DNA from: an uncultured Ruminococcus sp.
Lineage (GTDB): Bacteria; Bacillota; Clostridia; Oscillospirales; Ruminococcaceae
NCBI GenBank assembly: GCA_947174085.1
Contig: CAMWHN010000007.1
Location: 1 to 23,778, forward strand
Reading direction: 5' to 3'
DNA length: 23,778 nucleotides
Under the pieces are notes generated by a model. The model did no database searches and was not told where the DNA came from. It was given only the letters and a program-made list of their open reading frames with translations. Shown in pieces: positions 1-7,665 of the stretch. The translations under genes were made by a program, and so were the position numbers. Each line of letters opens with the position of its first letter. Position 1 is the first letter of the stretch.

Positions 1-29
1 TAAGGAATATATTGTACTGGATTGCCCAT
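1..29 (-). CDS. 5' end of a gene running off the left edge
   Basis: Only the first codons are inside the window. On the minus strand an AGGGGA-like ribosome binding site lies about 9 nt before an ATG at 29, giving MGNPVQYIP and then the window edge. A competing ATG at 34 would read MKWAIQYNIF in another frame but sits closer to the binding site. The start lies downstream of a LytTR-type box (217-251) and two leader hairpins, so it may be another member of the box-controlled set. Neither frame is long enough to identify a family, and this is the weakest gene call in the list. Confidence 0.35.
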
Positions 30-96
30 TTCATATATCCCCTATATACAAATCTATTAAAAAAATATATCATCAAAATTTATGGCATAAAAATAT

Positions 97-128
97 ACAC
101 CTAATAACAGCTATATGTTATCAGGTGT
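97..128 (-). terminator. Hairpin terminator or attenuator in the left-edge leader
   Basis: Read on the minus strand this is a 13-bp stem, with one G-U pair, around the loop TATAGC, followed by ATATTTTTATG. It lies between the promoter box at 217-251 and the gene start at 29-34, so it would end a transcript of roughly 100 nt or attenuate the downstream gene. A second perfect hairpin, TGTTGTG/CACAACA, lies just upstream at 157-176. Confidence 0.6.
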
Positions 129-216
129 AATCTAAATAATCCTTTTCTTAGGTTTATGTTGTGTTTTCGCACAACAAATTACATCATACCAAAGATAAGT
201 TGGAACAACAATGTTT

Positions 217-251
217 TTGCAGAAAGTGGACTATTTTTTGCAGAAAACGGC
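217..251 (-). promoter_or_regulatory. LytTR-type direct-repeat promoter, site 1
   Basis: Two copies of TTGCAGAAA(G/A) sit at 217-231 and 238-251 with a 21-bp period. Read on the minus strand the proximal copy ends 4 bp before CATTGT (208-213), a possible weak -10. No TTGACA-like -35 is seen, and the repeat takes its place. The site lies immediately after the terminator of the peptide operon and would drive the left-edge leader. Confidence 0.7.
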
Positions 252-255
252 AAAA

Positions 256-297
256 AATCTTTTCAGACTAGCCCTGCCTTGCCAATCTGAAAAGATT
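256..297 (-). terminator. Terminator of the peptide operon
   Basis: A perfect 12-bp inverted repeat (AATCTTTTCAGA with TCTGAAAAGATT) follows the ABC transporter stop codon and is followed on the minus strand by six T residues. It separates this operon from promoter site 1. Confidence 0.85.
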
Positions 298-306
298 TTC
301 CTATAC

Positions 307-2013
307 TCAATCTGCTTTTTCTATCATAATCTTTAACTCATTATTTTTACCAATCAATTCATCATATTTCCCTATATCAGCAACCACCCCTTCCTTCAGC
401 ACAACAATTTGATCCACTTCGCTCAATATCTCTTTCTTATGTGTTATCACTATTACTGTTTTTTCTTTCAGCTTTGTATTCAGCAGCCCGTTAATCTGCT
501 GCTCTGAATAGGCATCTGTATTTGAAGTAGCTTCATCAAATATAATAATCGGCTTGTCATGTATCAATGCCCTTGCAAGAGCAATCTTCTGTTTCTGTCC
601 GCCGGAAAGCATTGCACCGTTCTGTCCTACCACATAATCTAAAGAAACCTCTTTTATAAAATCTTCAAGTCCGCTGTCCTTGCAGGCTTCTTCTATCATA
701 GCATCATCTACCTGCTTATACAGGCAGATATTATTTCTTATTGTATCATTAAAAAGGTATATCTGCTGGCTTACCACGGATACCATATTTCGATATTCCT
801 GCAATGAAATCATTGAAATATCCGTTCCATTCAATAATATTTTCCCATTGATTGGAGCATACAACCTTGTAAGTAAATTTATAATAGTAGTCTTTCCTGA
901 ACCATTTCTACCAATCAAAGCAGTTTTACTCCCTTTGGGAAAAGCAATATTGACATCTACAAGAATTGGCTTATCTACCTCATATCCAAAAAATATGTTC
1001 TTTAATACCAACTCTCCAAAATCAGGTACAATAAGCGTCCCACTATCATCTTCCTCTTGCAGAGCCATAAAGTCATAATATCTTTTTGTAGAGGGTATAA
1101 TTCCCGAAAGCAAGTAACCTATATTTAAGATAGCCGATATAGGTCCTGTTACATAAGCACTGTATGTAATAAACGCAAACACACTACCTACTGAAAGCTG
1201 CAAATCAAATACCAGATTTGCGCCCAATATATATAACAGTGTGGAAAGAAACTGTACCATAATGCTATCTATGATCATATTCCACTGGCTTAACATGTTC
1301 ATCTGCTTTTGCTTCTCTATAATTTCATTCTGGTTAAGCACAAATTCCTCATGCTTTTTATCAAAGATATGAAACAGCTTTACTTCCCTTACTCCTCCAA
1401 CAGTATCCCCAAACCATCTTGCATATTTCTGATTTCTCTTTATGAACTCGTCCATAATCTGCTTTTGCTTCTTTGCAAAGTATTTCATCACAACACACTT
1501 AATAGGTATAAACAAAAGTACCAGTATTGTCATTCTGAAATCTATGATAAATAATCCGATAATGCCACCTGCCATGCTAAACGCCTGCGTAATTACAAAA
1601 AAAACACTGCTATCAGCAATAGAGGTCATCTGGTTAATATCCATGTTAATATTATTTAGAGTTTCCGCATAATTGGTATTATTGAAATAATTTACCCGCA
1701 GCTTCATAAGATGTGAAAAAGACTGTTCCGAAAGAAAATACTGTATTTTTGCTGAAATGTCTACACGTTTTTTTTCTTTGATTATATCTATAAGCGAATT
1801 TATAGTGTATATTACCATAGACGCCAAAACCAGCTTAATCAGCAATTTCTTATTACCACCGATAAAGCCATCATCCATGATCCGCTGGCTGATTAGCGGC
1901 ACACAAAGATTTAATCCCGTAGAAACAAACAAACAACAGACAATAACAATTATAGTTTTTTTGTATCTGCTCAATAACAAAAGTAATCTCTTTACAGCCT
2001 CTTTATTATCCAT
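307..2013 (-). CDS. ABC exporter, fused permease and ATPase
   Basis: This 568-aa half-transporter has an N-terminal multi-pass membrane domain (about residues 15-310) and a C-terminal ATPase. Visible motifs are Walker A GRNGSGKTT at 368-376, signature LSGGQ at 469-473, Walker B IIIFDEAT at 489-496 and the H-loop His525. It lacks an N-terminal C39 peptidase domain, so it would export but not cut the peptide; cutting can be assigned to the subtilisin-family gene just upstream. The ATG overlaps the protease stop by 8 nt with GGAGG before it. As the last gene of the Cys-rich peptide operon, its likely cargo is the matured product of the precursor at 5941-6129, working as a homodimer. Cargo is inferred from context. 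Confidence 0.9.
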   Translation of the reverse strand: MDNKEAVKRLLLLLSRYKKTIIVIVCCLFVSTGLNLCVPLISQRIMDDGFIGGNKKLLIKLVLASMVIYTINSLIDIIKEKKRVDISAKIQYFLSEQSFSHLMKLRVNYFNNTNYAETLNNINMDINQMTSIADSSVFFVITQAFSMAGGIIGLFIIDFRMTILVLLFIPIKCVVMKYFAKKQKQIMDEFIKRNQKYARWFGDTVGGVREVKLFHIFDKKHEEFVLNQNEIIEKQKQMNMLSQWNMIIDSIMVQFLSTLLYILGANLVFDLQLSVGSVFAFITYSAYVTGPISAILNIGYLLSGIIPSTKRYYDFMALQEEDDSGTLIVPDFGELVLKNIFFGYEVDKPILVDVNIAFPKGSKTALIGRNGSGKTTIINLLTRLYAPINGKILLNGTDISMISLQEYRNMVSVVSQQIYLFNDTIRNNICLYKQVDDAMIEEACKDSGLEDFIKEVSLDYVVGQNGAMLSGGQKQKIALARALIHDKPIIIFDEATSNTDAYSEQQINGLLNTKLKEKTVIVITHKKEILSEVDQIVVLKEGVVADIGKYDELIGKNNELKIMIEKAD

Positions 2014-3439
2014 CTTTATCCTCCGTTAGTTTCGTTTCTATAATATGATATATTTCCTCAATATCATTCCTGTCAATCGGTTTTGATATACTTTTCTCAA
2101 TCTTTTCATCTTCAAAAGCAAACTTAGCCAAAATATTTTTCCCCTCATTGCAAAGGTTAATCTTTACATCGCAATCAGGATATACTTTCAAAGATTTCTC
2201 TCTTTCTTCCAATGGAACACACCATATAACCAAATCACTTTGTTTATAAAAGACCTGGCTCTCTATAAAATTCTTCCATACTTCATGATCTGCCACAGGC
2301 TCCGGCATATATTCTAACCCATACAATACACATTCCGGCTCCATTCCTATCGTATATGCGTTGTAGCCACCACAGGCAAAAGCCCTCTTTAGTTCAGTAA
2401 GTATATAGAAACTATCTATTGTAGTTTCGATTGCCAATACTACTATTGGAACCTCAAGACCATTTCCCCGATAATGATTGTTCAAAATCTGACGCTGCCT
2501 AGTTTCCCTACTCCAAAAGAATCCCTGCACATCTATATTATGAATATCCTCTTTTCCAAGATATATTACATTCTTATTTTTTTTCTCCATCTTTTCCAGT
2601 TCAGCTATAGAAAAAGCTATTACAGTATCTACTTCCTCCCATATTTCACTAAACTCACCTGAAACCGTTTCAAAGTAATAGTCTGCTCTGCTTGTTTTCT
2701 TTCCACCTATTACATAAGCCTTATAAACCCAATCCGGTTCATATACTCCCTCAACTATTTCAATATGGCTTTGCATTTTCGCATATTCCTTTAGTTTTTT
2801 TATACTAAGCGTACTATCAGTTTTTAGCCTATTTGCAATTAAAGCACATACATATGGCGCTGCATAACTATTACTCAATGATGTTCTAATCTTTTTATCA
2901 AACATTTTAACTACATGTTCAGACGGCACAACAGTATCAATCCCCATTTGCATATAATCTTTGCAATAACTTAAAGGACTACCTGTTGTTGCTACACCAA
3001 TCACATTTGTAAAACTAGCCGGATATGATACGAAGCCCGAATTAGCCGTTGCTGCTATAACAAAAATGCCTTTGGCAGTGTATTCATTGATCAGGACTCT
3101 TAGTTTCTCACGCTCCCTAAAGTCTACTGTTCCAAAACTAAAATTAACCAATTTTATTTGATTTTTACAACACCACTCCAATGCCGGATAAATACTCTTA
3201 ATCGCACCTTTCCCATTCTCATCCAAAATTCTTATGCTAATCAAATGGCAATCTGAACAATATTTTTCCAGTATCAAAGCGCAATTTGTTCCATGCTGAA
3301 ATTGCTGTTGATCTATATTTTTTGTATCGTCTATCCCAATACCGTTTTCATCAAAAACAATACTTTTTTCTACCCCTTTTTTTAAGAGATTCTCCTTTAT
3401 CCCATTATCTATAATCGCAATTCCAATATCATTATCCAT
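2006..3439 (-). CDS. Subtilisin-family (S8) protease with C-terminal peptide-maturation domain
   Basis: This is a 477-aa protein. Residues 1-240 look like a compact subtilase with catalytic Asp11 (IAIIDNG), His49 (QHGT) and Ser191 (NSYAAP), and a probable oxyanion Asn133. It has no signal peptide, so it should act in the cytoplasm, probably removing the leader of the Cys-rich peptide. Residues 265-477 are not protease: they align by eye with the protein of the preceding gene, for example VPIVVLAIETTIDSF (330-344) with IPVIFVVGITSYTEKF, and SDLVIWCVP with PDIIVIGIP. The start was chosen at ATG 3439, with GAGGTG before it, rather than TTG 3451. It overlaps the ABC exporter by 8 nt. Leader cleavage is inferred from context. 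Confidence 0.85.
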   Translation of the reverse strand: MDNDIGIAIIDNGIKENLLKKGVEKSIVFDENGIGIDDTKNIDQQQFQHGTNCALILEKYCSDCHLISIRILDENGKGAIKSIYPALEWCCKNQIKLVNFSFGTVDFREREKLRVLINEYTAKGIFVIAATANSGFVSYPASFTNVIGVATTGSPLSYCKDYMQMGIDTVVPSEHVVKMFDKKIRTSLSNSYAAPYVCALIANRLKTDSTLSIKKLKEYAKMQSHIEIVEGVYEPDWVYKAYVIGGKKTSRADYYFETVSGEFSEIWEEVDTVIAFSIAELEKMEKKNKNVIYLGKEDIHNIDVQGFFWSRETRQRQILNNHYRGNGLEVPIVVLAIETTIDSFYILTELKRAFACGGYNAYTIGMEPECVLYGLEYMPEPVADHEVWKNFIESQVFYKQSDLVIWCVPLEEREKSLKVYPDCDVKINLCNEGKNILAKFAFEDEKIEKSISKPIDRNDIEEIYHIIETKLTEDKDG

Positions 3440-3447
3440 AATACACC

Positions 3448-4437
3448 TCAAAAAATCTGATTAACATTATATGATGCTAATTTAGTAATCATAGCTTCAT
3501 ACATCTTATCCATATCTATAGGATTCATTAAATCATACAATCCCTCTACTTTATGCAGATACATCTTATCTCCTATTTTTATAAATTTTAAAATTTCACT
3601 CTTTAGACTTGCCGGATCAAGTAAAGAATTGGATAGATGAAAGCTATCTATTCTCCAATTAAACTTATGTATGCAAGTTTGATTTATTTCCTCTAACTGT
3701 TCCTCTGTATAATTTGGATTATAAAGCATATTCATTATAACATAATCAGGTTCCACTGCATGTGAAACCATATATGCTGTTATGCCAAAATCAAAATGAT
3801 GTTTTCTATTAGCTCCCATAATACCGCCGGGAATTCCAATAACAATTATGTCTGGCTGCTCCTGTTGCTCGATACATTTTACATACTTTCTGAACAGAAG
3901 TATTTTTTTTGTATTATCTATAGTTTCGCTCATAAATGAAGGATACGAATGGAATCCGAATATGTTGCTGTATTGTTTACTTCCTATTTGACTTACTTTA
4001 TAACCACTATCCAATAGATGTTTCCTTAATGTAAGTTGTACATGAAATTTTTCTGTATATGATGTGATACCTACAACAAAAATCACAGGAATACATATTT
4101 TTTGTTCCTCAGAAATTGCATCCAACTTTTCAATATCAATTTTTTCTTCTACTCTTATATCAATTATTTTTTTACCATTTTCGATACACTTTTTTATAAA
4201 AGAATGTGTGTGATATGTTTCATCAATAAGAATGATCGTATCAAATAACTTAAAATCTATATTTTTCACATCTAAAACTGGAATATCAGTTTTAACCTCT
4301 ACATCAACGCTAGAATCCTCTAATACACATAATCCGCTTATTTCATACTCTTCAAAATCAATATAATCCATAAATGATATTATTTCTCTATCACATGGGA
4401 ACAAAATAACTTTTTCTTTCACCTTTAAATCCTCCAT
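3448..4437 (-). CDS. Peptide maturation system protein, TIGR04066-like
   Basis: This 329-aa soluble protein occupies the position in CLI_3235-type peptide clusters where the TIGR04066 family is found; that name is from memory. The centre reads like a worn P-loop NTPase: a hydrophobic strand, then GITSYTEKF at 123-131, where a Walker A would have GxxxxGK(S/T), then a helix and GYKVSQIGS. A second strand-loop, DIIVIGIPGGIMG, lies at about 196-208. The key Gly before the Lys is Glu and the residue after it is Phe, so normal nucleotide hydrolysis is doubtful. The ATG shares one base with the radical SAM stop (TAATG) and has no separate binding site, so translation is probably coupled. Its biochemical role is unknown. 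Confidence 0.75.
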   Translation of the reverse strand: MEDLKVKEKVILFPCDREIISFMDYIDFEEYEISGLCVLEDSSVDVEVKTDIPVLDVKNIDFKLFDTIILIDETYHTHSFIKKCIENGKKIIDIRVEEKIDIEKLDAISEEQKICIPVIFVVGITSYTEKFHVQLTLRKHLLDSGYKVSQIGSKQYSNIFGFHSYPSFMSETIDNTKKILLFRKYVKCIEQQEQPDIIVIGIPGGIMGANRKHHFDFGITAYMVSHAVEPDYVIMNMLYNPNYTEEQLEEINQTCIHKFNWRIDSFHLSNSLLDPASLKSEILKFIKIGDKMYLHKVEGLYDLMNPIDMDKMYEAMITKLASYNVNQIF

Positions 4438-5852
4438 TATAAAGTTTGTGTAAAATCGCAACCACATTCCTTTAGAACAATATAGTCTTTCAGCAAATTA
4501 TCAACATGATTACGAACAGCTTCACATTTTGCAAGTCTAACTTCAGGCACCATTTTTTCTCCATTGTCTGCTGTTACTCCACACTGGGTACAAAAATTAA
4601 ACGCCCAGCAGTGCATACAACTTTCTGCCGTAATCTGCCCTATATTAAGCAATCGCTTTACTGACTCTATATCAAATCCATCATAGATATTGCCTATACA
4701 CATCTCATCACAAGTTTCATTTACTCTTTCACAAGGAAATAATTTACCATACGCATTAACAAATGGTCTTTGTACTCCCGGAAGACAAGGTCCACCCGGA
4801 TGAGTTATTGCAGGTATTACTTGCTTAGAAACTGTTCTTTTACCAATTCTTTCACCAATATCTGAGACTTCCCTTACCACTAATTTTGAAACTTTATCTT
4901 TTGTCACTCTTTTCATCAAATACATTAATCCAATAAACTTTTCATTACATATTTCTATATAATTTTTTTGATTATTTTGAGTTATTTTATCTTTTCGATT
5001 AGTGTCATTCACATAGTTGGTACTTACAAATATATCCTTTATAACAGGTTCGTTTGCAAAATAATCATGGATTAAAGCGAAATCATTTTCATCATCCAAT
5101 ACCGCATTTAATGTAACATTTTTCAAAAAATTCGGCGCAATCTCCTTTATTCTTCCAATTCTTTCAATTACGACTTCATATGTACCTCTTTTTTTATCCG
5201 CAAAAGTTCTATTTTTATCATGGACTTTCTTCGGACCATCAAGACTTATCATAATTAAAAAATTTTCTTTTTCAAAAAACTCTATAGCATCGTCACTTAA
5301 CAATGAAGCGTTAGTTGTCAAATTGAAAGATACCTTTTTTCTCTTAAACCTTACATGACAATATTCTACACACCGTTTGATTAAGCTAATCTCTAATAAA
5401 GGTTCTCCACCATAAAAGCTGACATTTATTTCCGATGAATTTTTACTATGCTGTTCCAAAAAATCCAGTGCTGCTTTCGCAGTATCCCAGTCCATTCTTT
5501 TATTATTATGTACCCTGTTATAGTAGCTTCCCGAATATACACAGTATTCACATCTGAAATTACAATTCTGTGTTACTTGAATGGTAAGTCTTTCCAAACT
5601 ATTTTCAAGAATATCCTCAATAAAATCCGTCATAGGATGATTAATCTTTTCTATCTTATTAGGACAAAGCATTCCCATATCTTTCATATTATCAATTATT
5701 AGAATATCTTCATCTACTAAATCTTCTTTCCTGCTACGCCCAGATAAATACTTATATATTCTTTGGTTTATTTTACTAATCATATTTGTATTAACATCAA
5801 ATAAATATATACCACTGTGTGTTTCTAAAAAGTGTATAAACGGATTATTCAT
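4437..5852 (-). CDS. ccpM: Radical SAM/SPASM maturase of a Cys-rich peptide
   Basis: This 471-aa protein has the radical SAM cluster motif CNFRCEYC (Cys97, Cys101, Cys104), the SAM-binding FYGGEPLL at about 147-154, and a C-terminal SPASM region rich in Cys (CLPG, CERV, CDEMC, CMHCWAFNFCTQC, about 356-425) that should hold auxiliary 4Fe-4S clusters. The first 90 residues resemble a peptide-recognition (RRE-like) domain preceding the core. By neighbourhood and motif layout it matches the Cys-rich peptide maturase family called CcpM. It probably installs thioether or other crosslinks on the precursor at 5941-6129. It follows that gene after an 88-nt gap that contains a hairpin. The chemistry itself cannot be read from sequence. 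Confidence 0.88.
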   Translation of the reverse strand: MNNPFIHFLETHSGIYLFDVNTNMISKINQRIYKYLSGRSRKEDLVDEDILIIDNMKDMGMLCPNKIEKINHPMTDFIEDILENSLERLTIQVTQNCNFRCEYCVYSGSYYNRVHNNKRMDWDTAKAALDFLEQHSKNSSEINVSFYGGEPLLEISLIKRCVEYCHVRFKRKKVSFNLTTNASLLSDDAIEFFEKENFLIMISLDGPKKVHDKNRTFADKKRGTYEVVIERIGRIKEIAPNFLKNVTLNAVLDDENDFALIHDYFANEPVIKDIFVSTNYVNDTNRKDKITQNNQKNYIEICNEKFIGLMYLMKRVTKDKVSKLVVREVSDIGERIGKRTVSKQVIPAITHPGGPCLPGVQRPFVNAYGKLFPCERVNETCDEMCIGNIYDGFDIESVKRLLNIGQITAESCMHCWAFNFCTQCGVTADNGEKMVPEVRLAKCEAVRNHVDNLLKDYIVLKECGCDFTQTL

Positions 5853-5884
5853 TTCTAATCAAACCTTTCCATAGTTTCCTAAAA

Positions 5885-5919
5885 AGCAGATAGCCTTCAA
5901 AACATGAAGACTATCTGCT
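5885..5919 (-). terminator. Partial terminator between precursor and maturase
   Basis: A near-perfect inverted repeat (AGCAGATAG with CTATCTGCT, continued by TTCA/TGAA) lies 21 nt after the precursor stop. On the minus strand it is followed by only five T residues, then AGG. This fits a leaky terminator or a 3' stabilising hairpin that gives more precursor mRNA than enzyme mRNA, a common arrangement in peptide operons. Confidence 0.7.
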
Positions 5920-5940
5920 CACGCCAATTCCGTCATCTAC

Positions 5941-6129
5941 CTACATATAGATAACTAATGTTCTGGAATTGTTTTGTGCATTATTCGCATATTCCTGCGA
6001 ATAGTCTACTGTTGACTGATCATATGTAGTATTTGTGCAGCCACAAGTAGGAGCATAACACCAGCAATTACAAGCATATGAAACCAAAGTTCCTGCTTCT
6101 GCTGAAATCTTTTTGCCTAATTTTTTCAT
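5941..6129 (-). CDS. CLI_3235-type Cys-rich peptide precursor
   Basis: This is a 62-aa peptide. The leader starts MKKLGKKISAEAGTL, and the MKKLGKK opening is characteristic of the CLI_3235 bacteriocin-precursor family. It is followed by a Cys cluster, ACNCWCYAPTCGC, with Cys20, 22, 24, 29 and 31. The tail (32-62) is rich in Asn, Gln, Tyr and Ser. ATG 6129 was chosen because GGAAAGGAGG lies just upstream; the upstream Met at 6150 overlaps that site. It sits between the acyl-carrier-like protein and the radical SAM enzyme that should modify it. The product may be an antimicrobial or a signal, and the sequence does not decide which. The family is known from genome surveys as a radical SAM target. 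Confidence 0.88.
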   Translation of the reverse strand: MKKLGKKISAEAGTLVSYACNCWCYAPTCGCTNTTYDQSTVDYSQEYANNAQNNSRTLVIYM

Positions 6130-6185
6130 ATACACAGTCCTCCTTTCCATATTATTAATTAGCCTAATTGTTAATTAGGATAATT

Positions 6186-6422
6186 TCACTTACTCATATG
6201 TTGCTTGATAGCTGATATAATATTTGTAATCTGATTAAATTTATTTTGTGTCAATTCATTTTCACTAAATTGAATACAATATTTGTCCTCAATCAAGTAT
6301 ACAAGTTTAACCACATCTCTTGGCATCAAACCTAGCAAATATAAATCATCTGCTTTATCTACATTGACTTTGAAATTTTCAGCTATAAGCACCTTCACAT
6401 TTTTTTCAATTTCCTTTTCCAA
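6186..6422 (-). CDS. Acyl-carrier-related protein of the peptide system
   Basis: This 78-aa protein reads as an acyl/peptidyl carrier fold: LLGLMPRDVVKLVYLIEDKY matches the helix II region of ACPs (LGLDSLDVVELV...EE.F). The Ser that normally carries phosphopantetheine is replaced (MPR instead of DSL), so it cannot be charged in the normal way. This agrees with the family described as a peptide maturation system acyl carrier-related protein (TIGR04069, from memory). A TTG start at 6422 is preferred because AAAGGA lies 7 nt upstream and just after the stop of the preceding gene; the longer ATG version (6479) would overlap that gene by 44 nt. It may be a docking or recognition protein for the precursor; this is inference. 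Confidence 0.75.
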   Translation of the reverse strand: MEKEIEKNVKVLIAENFKVNVDKADDLYLLGLMPRDVVKLVYLIEDKYCIQFSENELTQNKFNQITNIISAIKQHMSK

Positions 6423-6435
6423 AAGTAAATCCTTT

Positions 6436-7248
6436 CTACAACAATGTTCCTTTTTCGTAACTCTCGACCACTTTATCATATATTCTTTGCTGATAATGCT
6501 GATCTTTCTCTTTTAGCTGATTCTCTTTAATCTGTTCTGAACGTAGTTCGTGTTCAGCTTCAGCCCTTTTTAAAGAACTTTCTTTCACTATTCGCATATA
6601 TTCTTCTCTTCGTTTTTGCTTTGCTGCCTGTTCTGCTTCAAATTGTCGCTGTTCTTCTTCTGTCGGTCCTACCAAATTACCACCACCACCTGTTACACGA
6701 TATTTCTCAATTTCTCCATTTTCATCAAGAGAAATTACCCAAGAACATATCCTGCCTGGTCTAACTGATGTAGCAGAATATGTGGCAATAAAGTTTTCCA
6801 CATTTGCCATTACCTTTTTTGCCAGTTCAGGATCATTATTCATTTTTTCCTCCAATTCTGGCGGTACAATAATTGACTTCTGCCCTAAAGTAGAATTCCA
6901 CCTTGACTGTACTTGTGAACTAGTTGCTGCCGGCTCTACCCCATTAGATGTCCAATTCAATACAGATTCATCTGTATTGTCTTGAAAAAACTTCTCAACA
7001 GGAAAATCATTTCTATCCCATGCTCCTTGTGATATACTTGTTCCATCCATCGTATGATAATACGCTCCCGGAAACCTTGACTGCCACATATCCTTAAAGC
7101 TACACTGTGTTTTAGCCGTCTCTTCCGTTGCTTTAGCAGACAAAATACCATTAAAACCAACACTATTATTCGCCGCTGCTGATTTACTTTGCTTATTAAC
7201 ATAATTGAGATAATAATTATTGGTTAAATTTGATAAACCTAAATCCAT
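6436..7248 (-). CDS. First gene of the peptide operon, uncharacterised 270-aa protein (DUF6033-like)
   Basis: There is no signal peptide or membrane span. The N-terminus (NLTNNYYLNYVNKQ) is Asn/Tyr-rich, followed by a conserved-looking core (SFKDMWQSRFPGAYYHTMD, NDFPVEKFF, VPPELEEKMNNDPELAKKVM, about 55-165) and a charged, probably coiled-coil tail (about 180-270). It resembles Lachnospiraceae proteins I associate with DUF6033; the number is from memory and needs checking. ATG 7248 follows GGAAAGGAG. It is the first gene after promoter site 2, with a ~240-nt leader. Its N-terminus resembles in style the partner proteins at 16186-16722 and 19772-21214. Function unknown. Confidence 0.7.
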   Translation of the reverse strand: MDLGLSNLTNNYYLNYVNKQSKSAAANNSVGFNGILSAKATEETAKTQCSFKDMWQSRFPGAYYHTMDGTSISQGAWDRNDFPVEKFFQDNTDESVLNWTSNGVEPAATSSQVQSRWNSTLGQKSIIVPPELEEKMNNDPELAKKVMANVENFIATYSATSVRPGRICSWVISLDENGEIEKYRVTGGGGNLVGPTEEEQRQFEAEQAAKQKRREEYMRIVKESSLKRAEAEHELRSEQIKENQLKEKDQHYQQRIYDKVVESYEKGTLL

Positions 7249-7503
7249 ATGTCTCCTTTCCACAGTTCCTCTACCATTCAGAACTATATCGCTCTCCTAA
7301 AAAGGTCCAAGCGAATCATTTTATTATTCAATCATAAACTTACAGAATGCACAATCAAACATTATTGATGAATCCAAAATGCTTATTAATTTCCAACACC
7401 TCCTAAAATATATATTTGCAATCTTCATAGTTACATATTTATGTACATTCAATAAATTTACCTACTCTTATACTAGCAAAGCATAGCTAAAGTTCAATTA
7501 CCC
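7249..7503 (-). other. Long untranslated leader of the peptide operon
   Basis: About 240 nt separate promoter site 2 from the first start codon. A strong AGGAGGTG ribosome binding site lies at 7395-7402 (minus strand) but is followed only by a very short reading frame, and no gene or clear hairpin is seen. It may be the remnant of a lost small gene or a regulatory leader. Confidence 0.4.
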
Positions 7504-7537
7504 TTGCAGAAAGTGGACTGTTCTTGCAGAAAATGAC
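7504..7537 (-). promoter_or_regulatory. LytTR-type direct-repeat promoter, site 2
   Basis: Repeats at 7504-7518 and 7524-7537 with a 20-bp period. On the minus strand a weak -10 (TAATTG) starts 4 bp after CTGCA. It faces the Cys-rich peptide operon and lies directly behind the terminator of the hydrolase operon. Confidence 0.75.
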
Positions 7538-7546
7538 ACAAAAAAA

Positions 7547-7579
7547 CCTTTCAGCTTTACACAATATCATTCTGAAAGG
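7547..7579 (-). terminator. Terminator of the ECF/hydrolase operon
   Basis: The inverted repeat CCTTTCAG/CTGAAAGG is followed on the minus strand by a run of T residues (7541-7546). T residues also follow it on the plus strand, so it could work in both directions. Confidence 0.8.
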
Positions 7580-7595
7580 CTTTTTATACTAAAAA

Positions 7596-7634
7596 GACGG
7601 GAAGAAATTAAAATTATTACAATTTCATCCCGTC
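7596..7634 (-). terminator. Second hairpin after the hydrolase gene
   Basis: GACGGGAAGAAATT pairs with AATTTCATCCCGTC apart from one mismatch, 32 nt after the hydrolase stop. No long T run follows at once, so it may protect the 3' end while 7547-7579 does the terminating. Confidence 0.5.
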
Positions 7635-7665
7635 CATATAACTTTCATCTTCTAACTAATTCATT

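Noticed and set aside
680..1078. Plus-strand frames inside the ABC transporter, rSAM and hydrolase genes
   Set aside because: These are opposite-strand shadows of genes with full motif support; no starts with binding sites.
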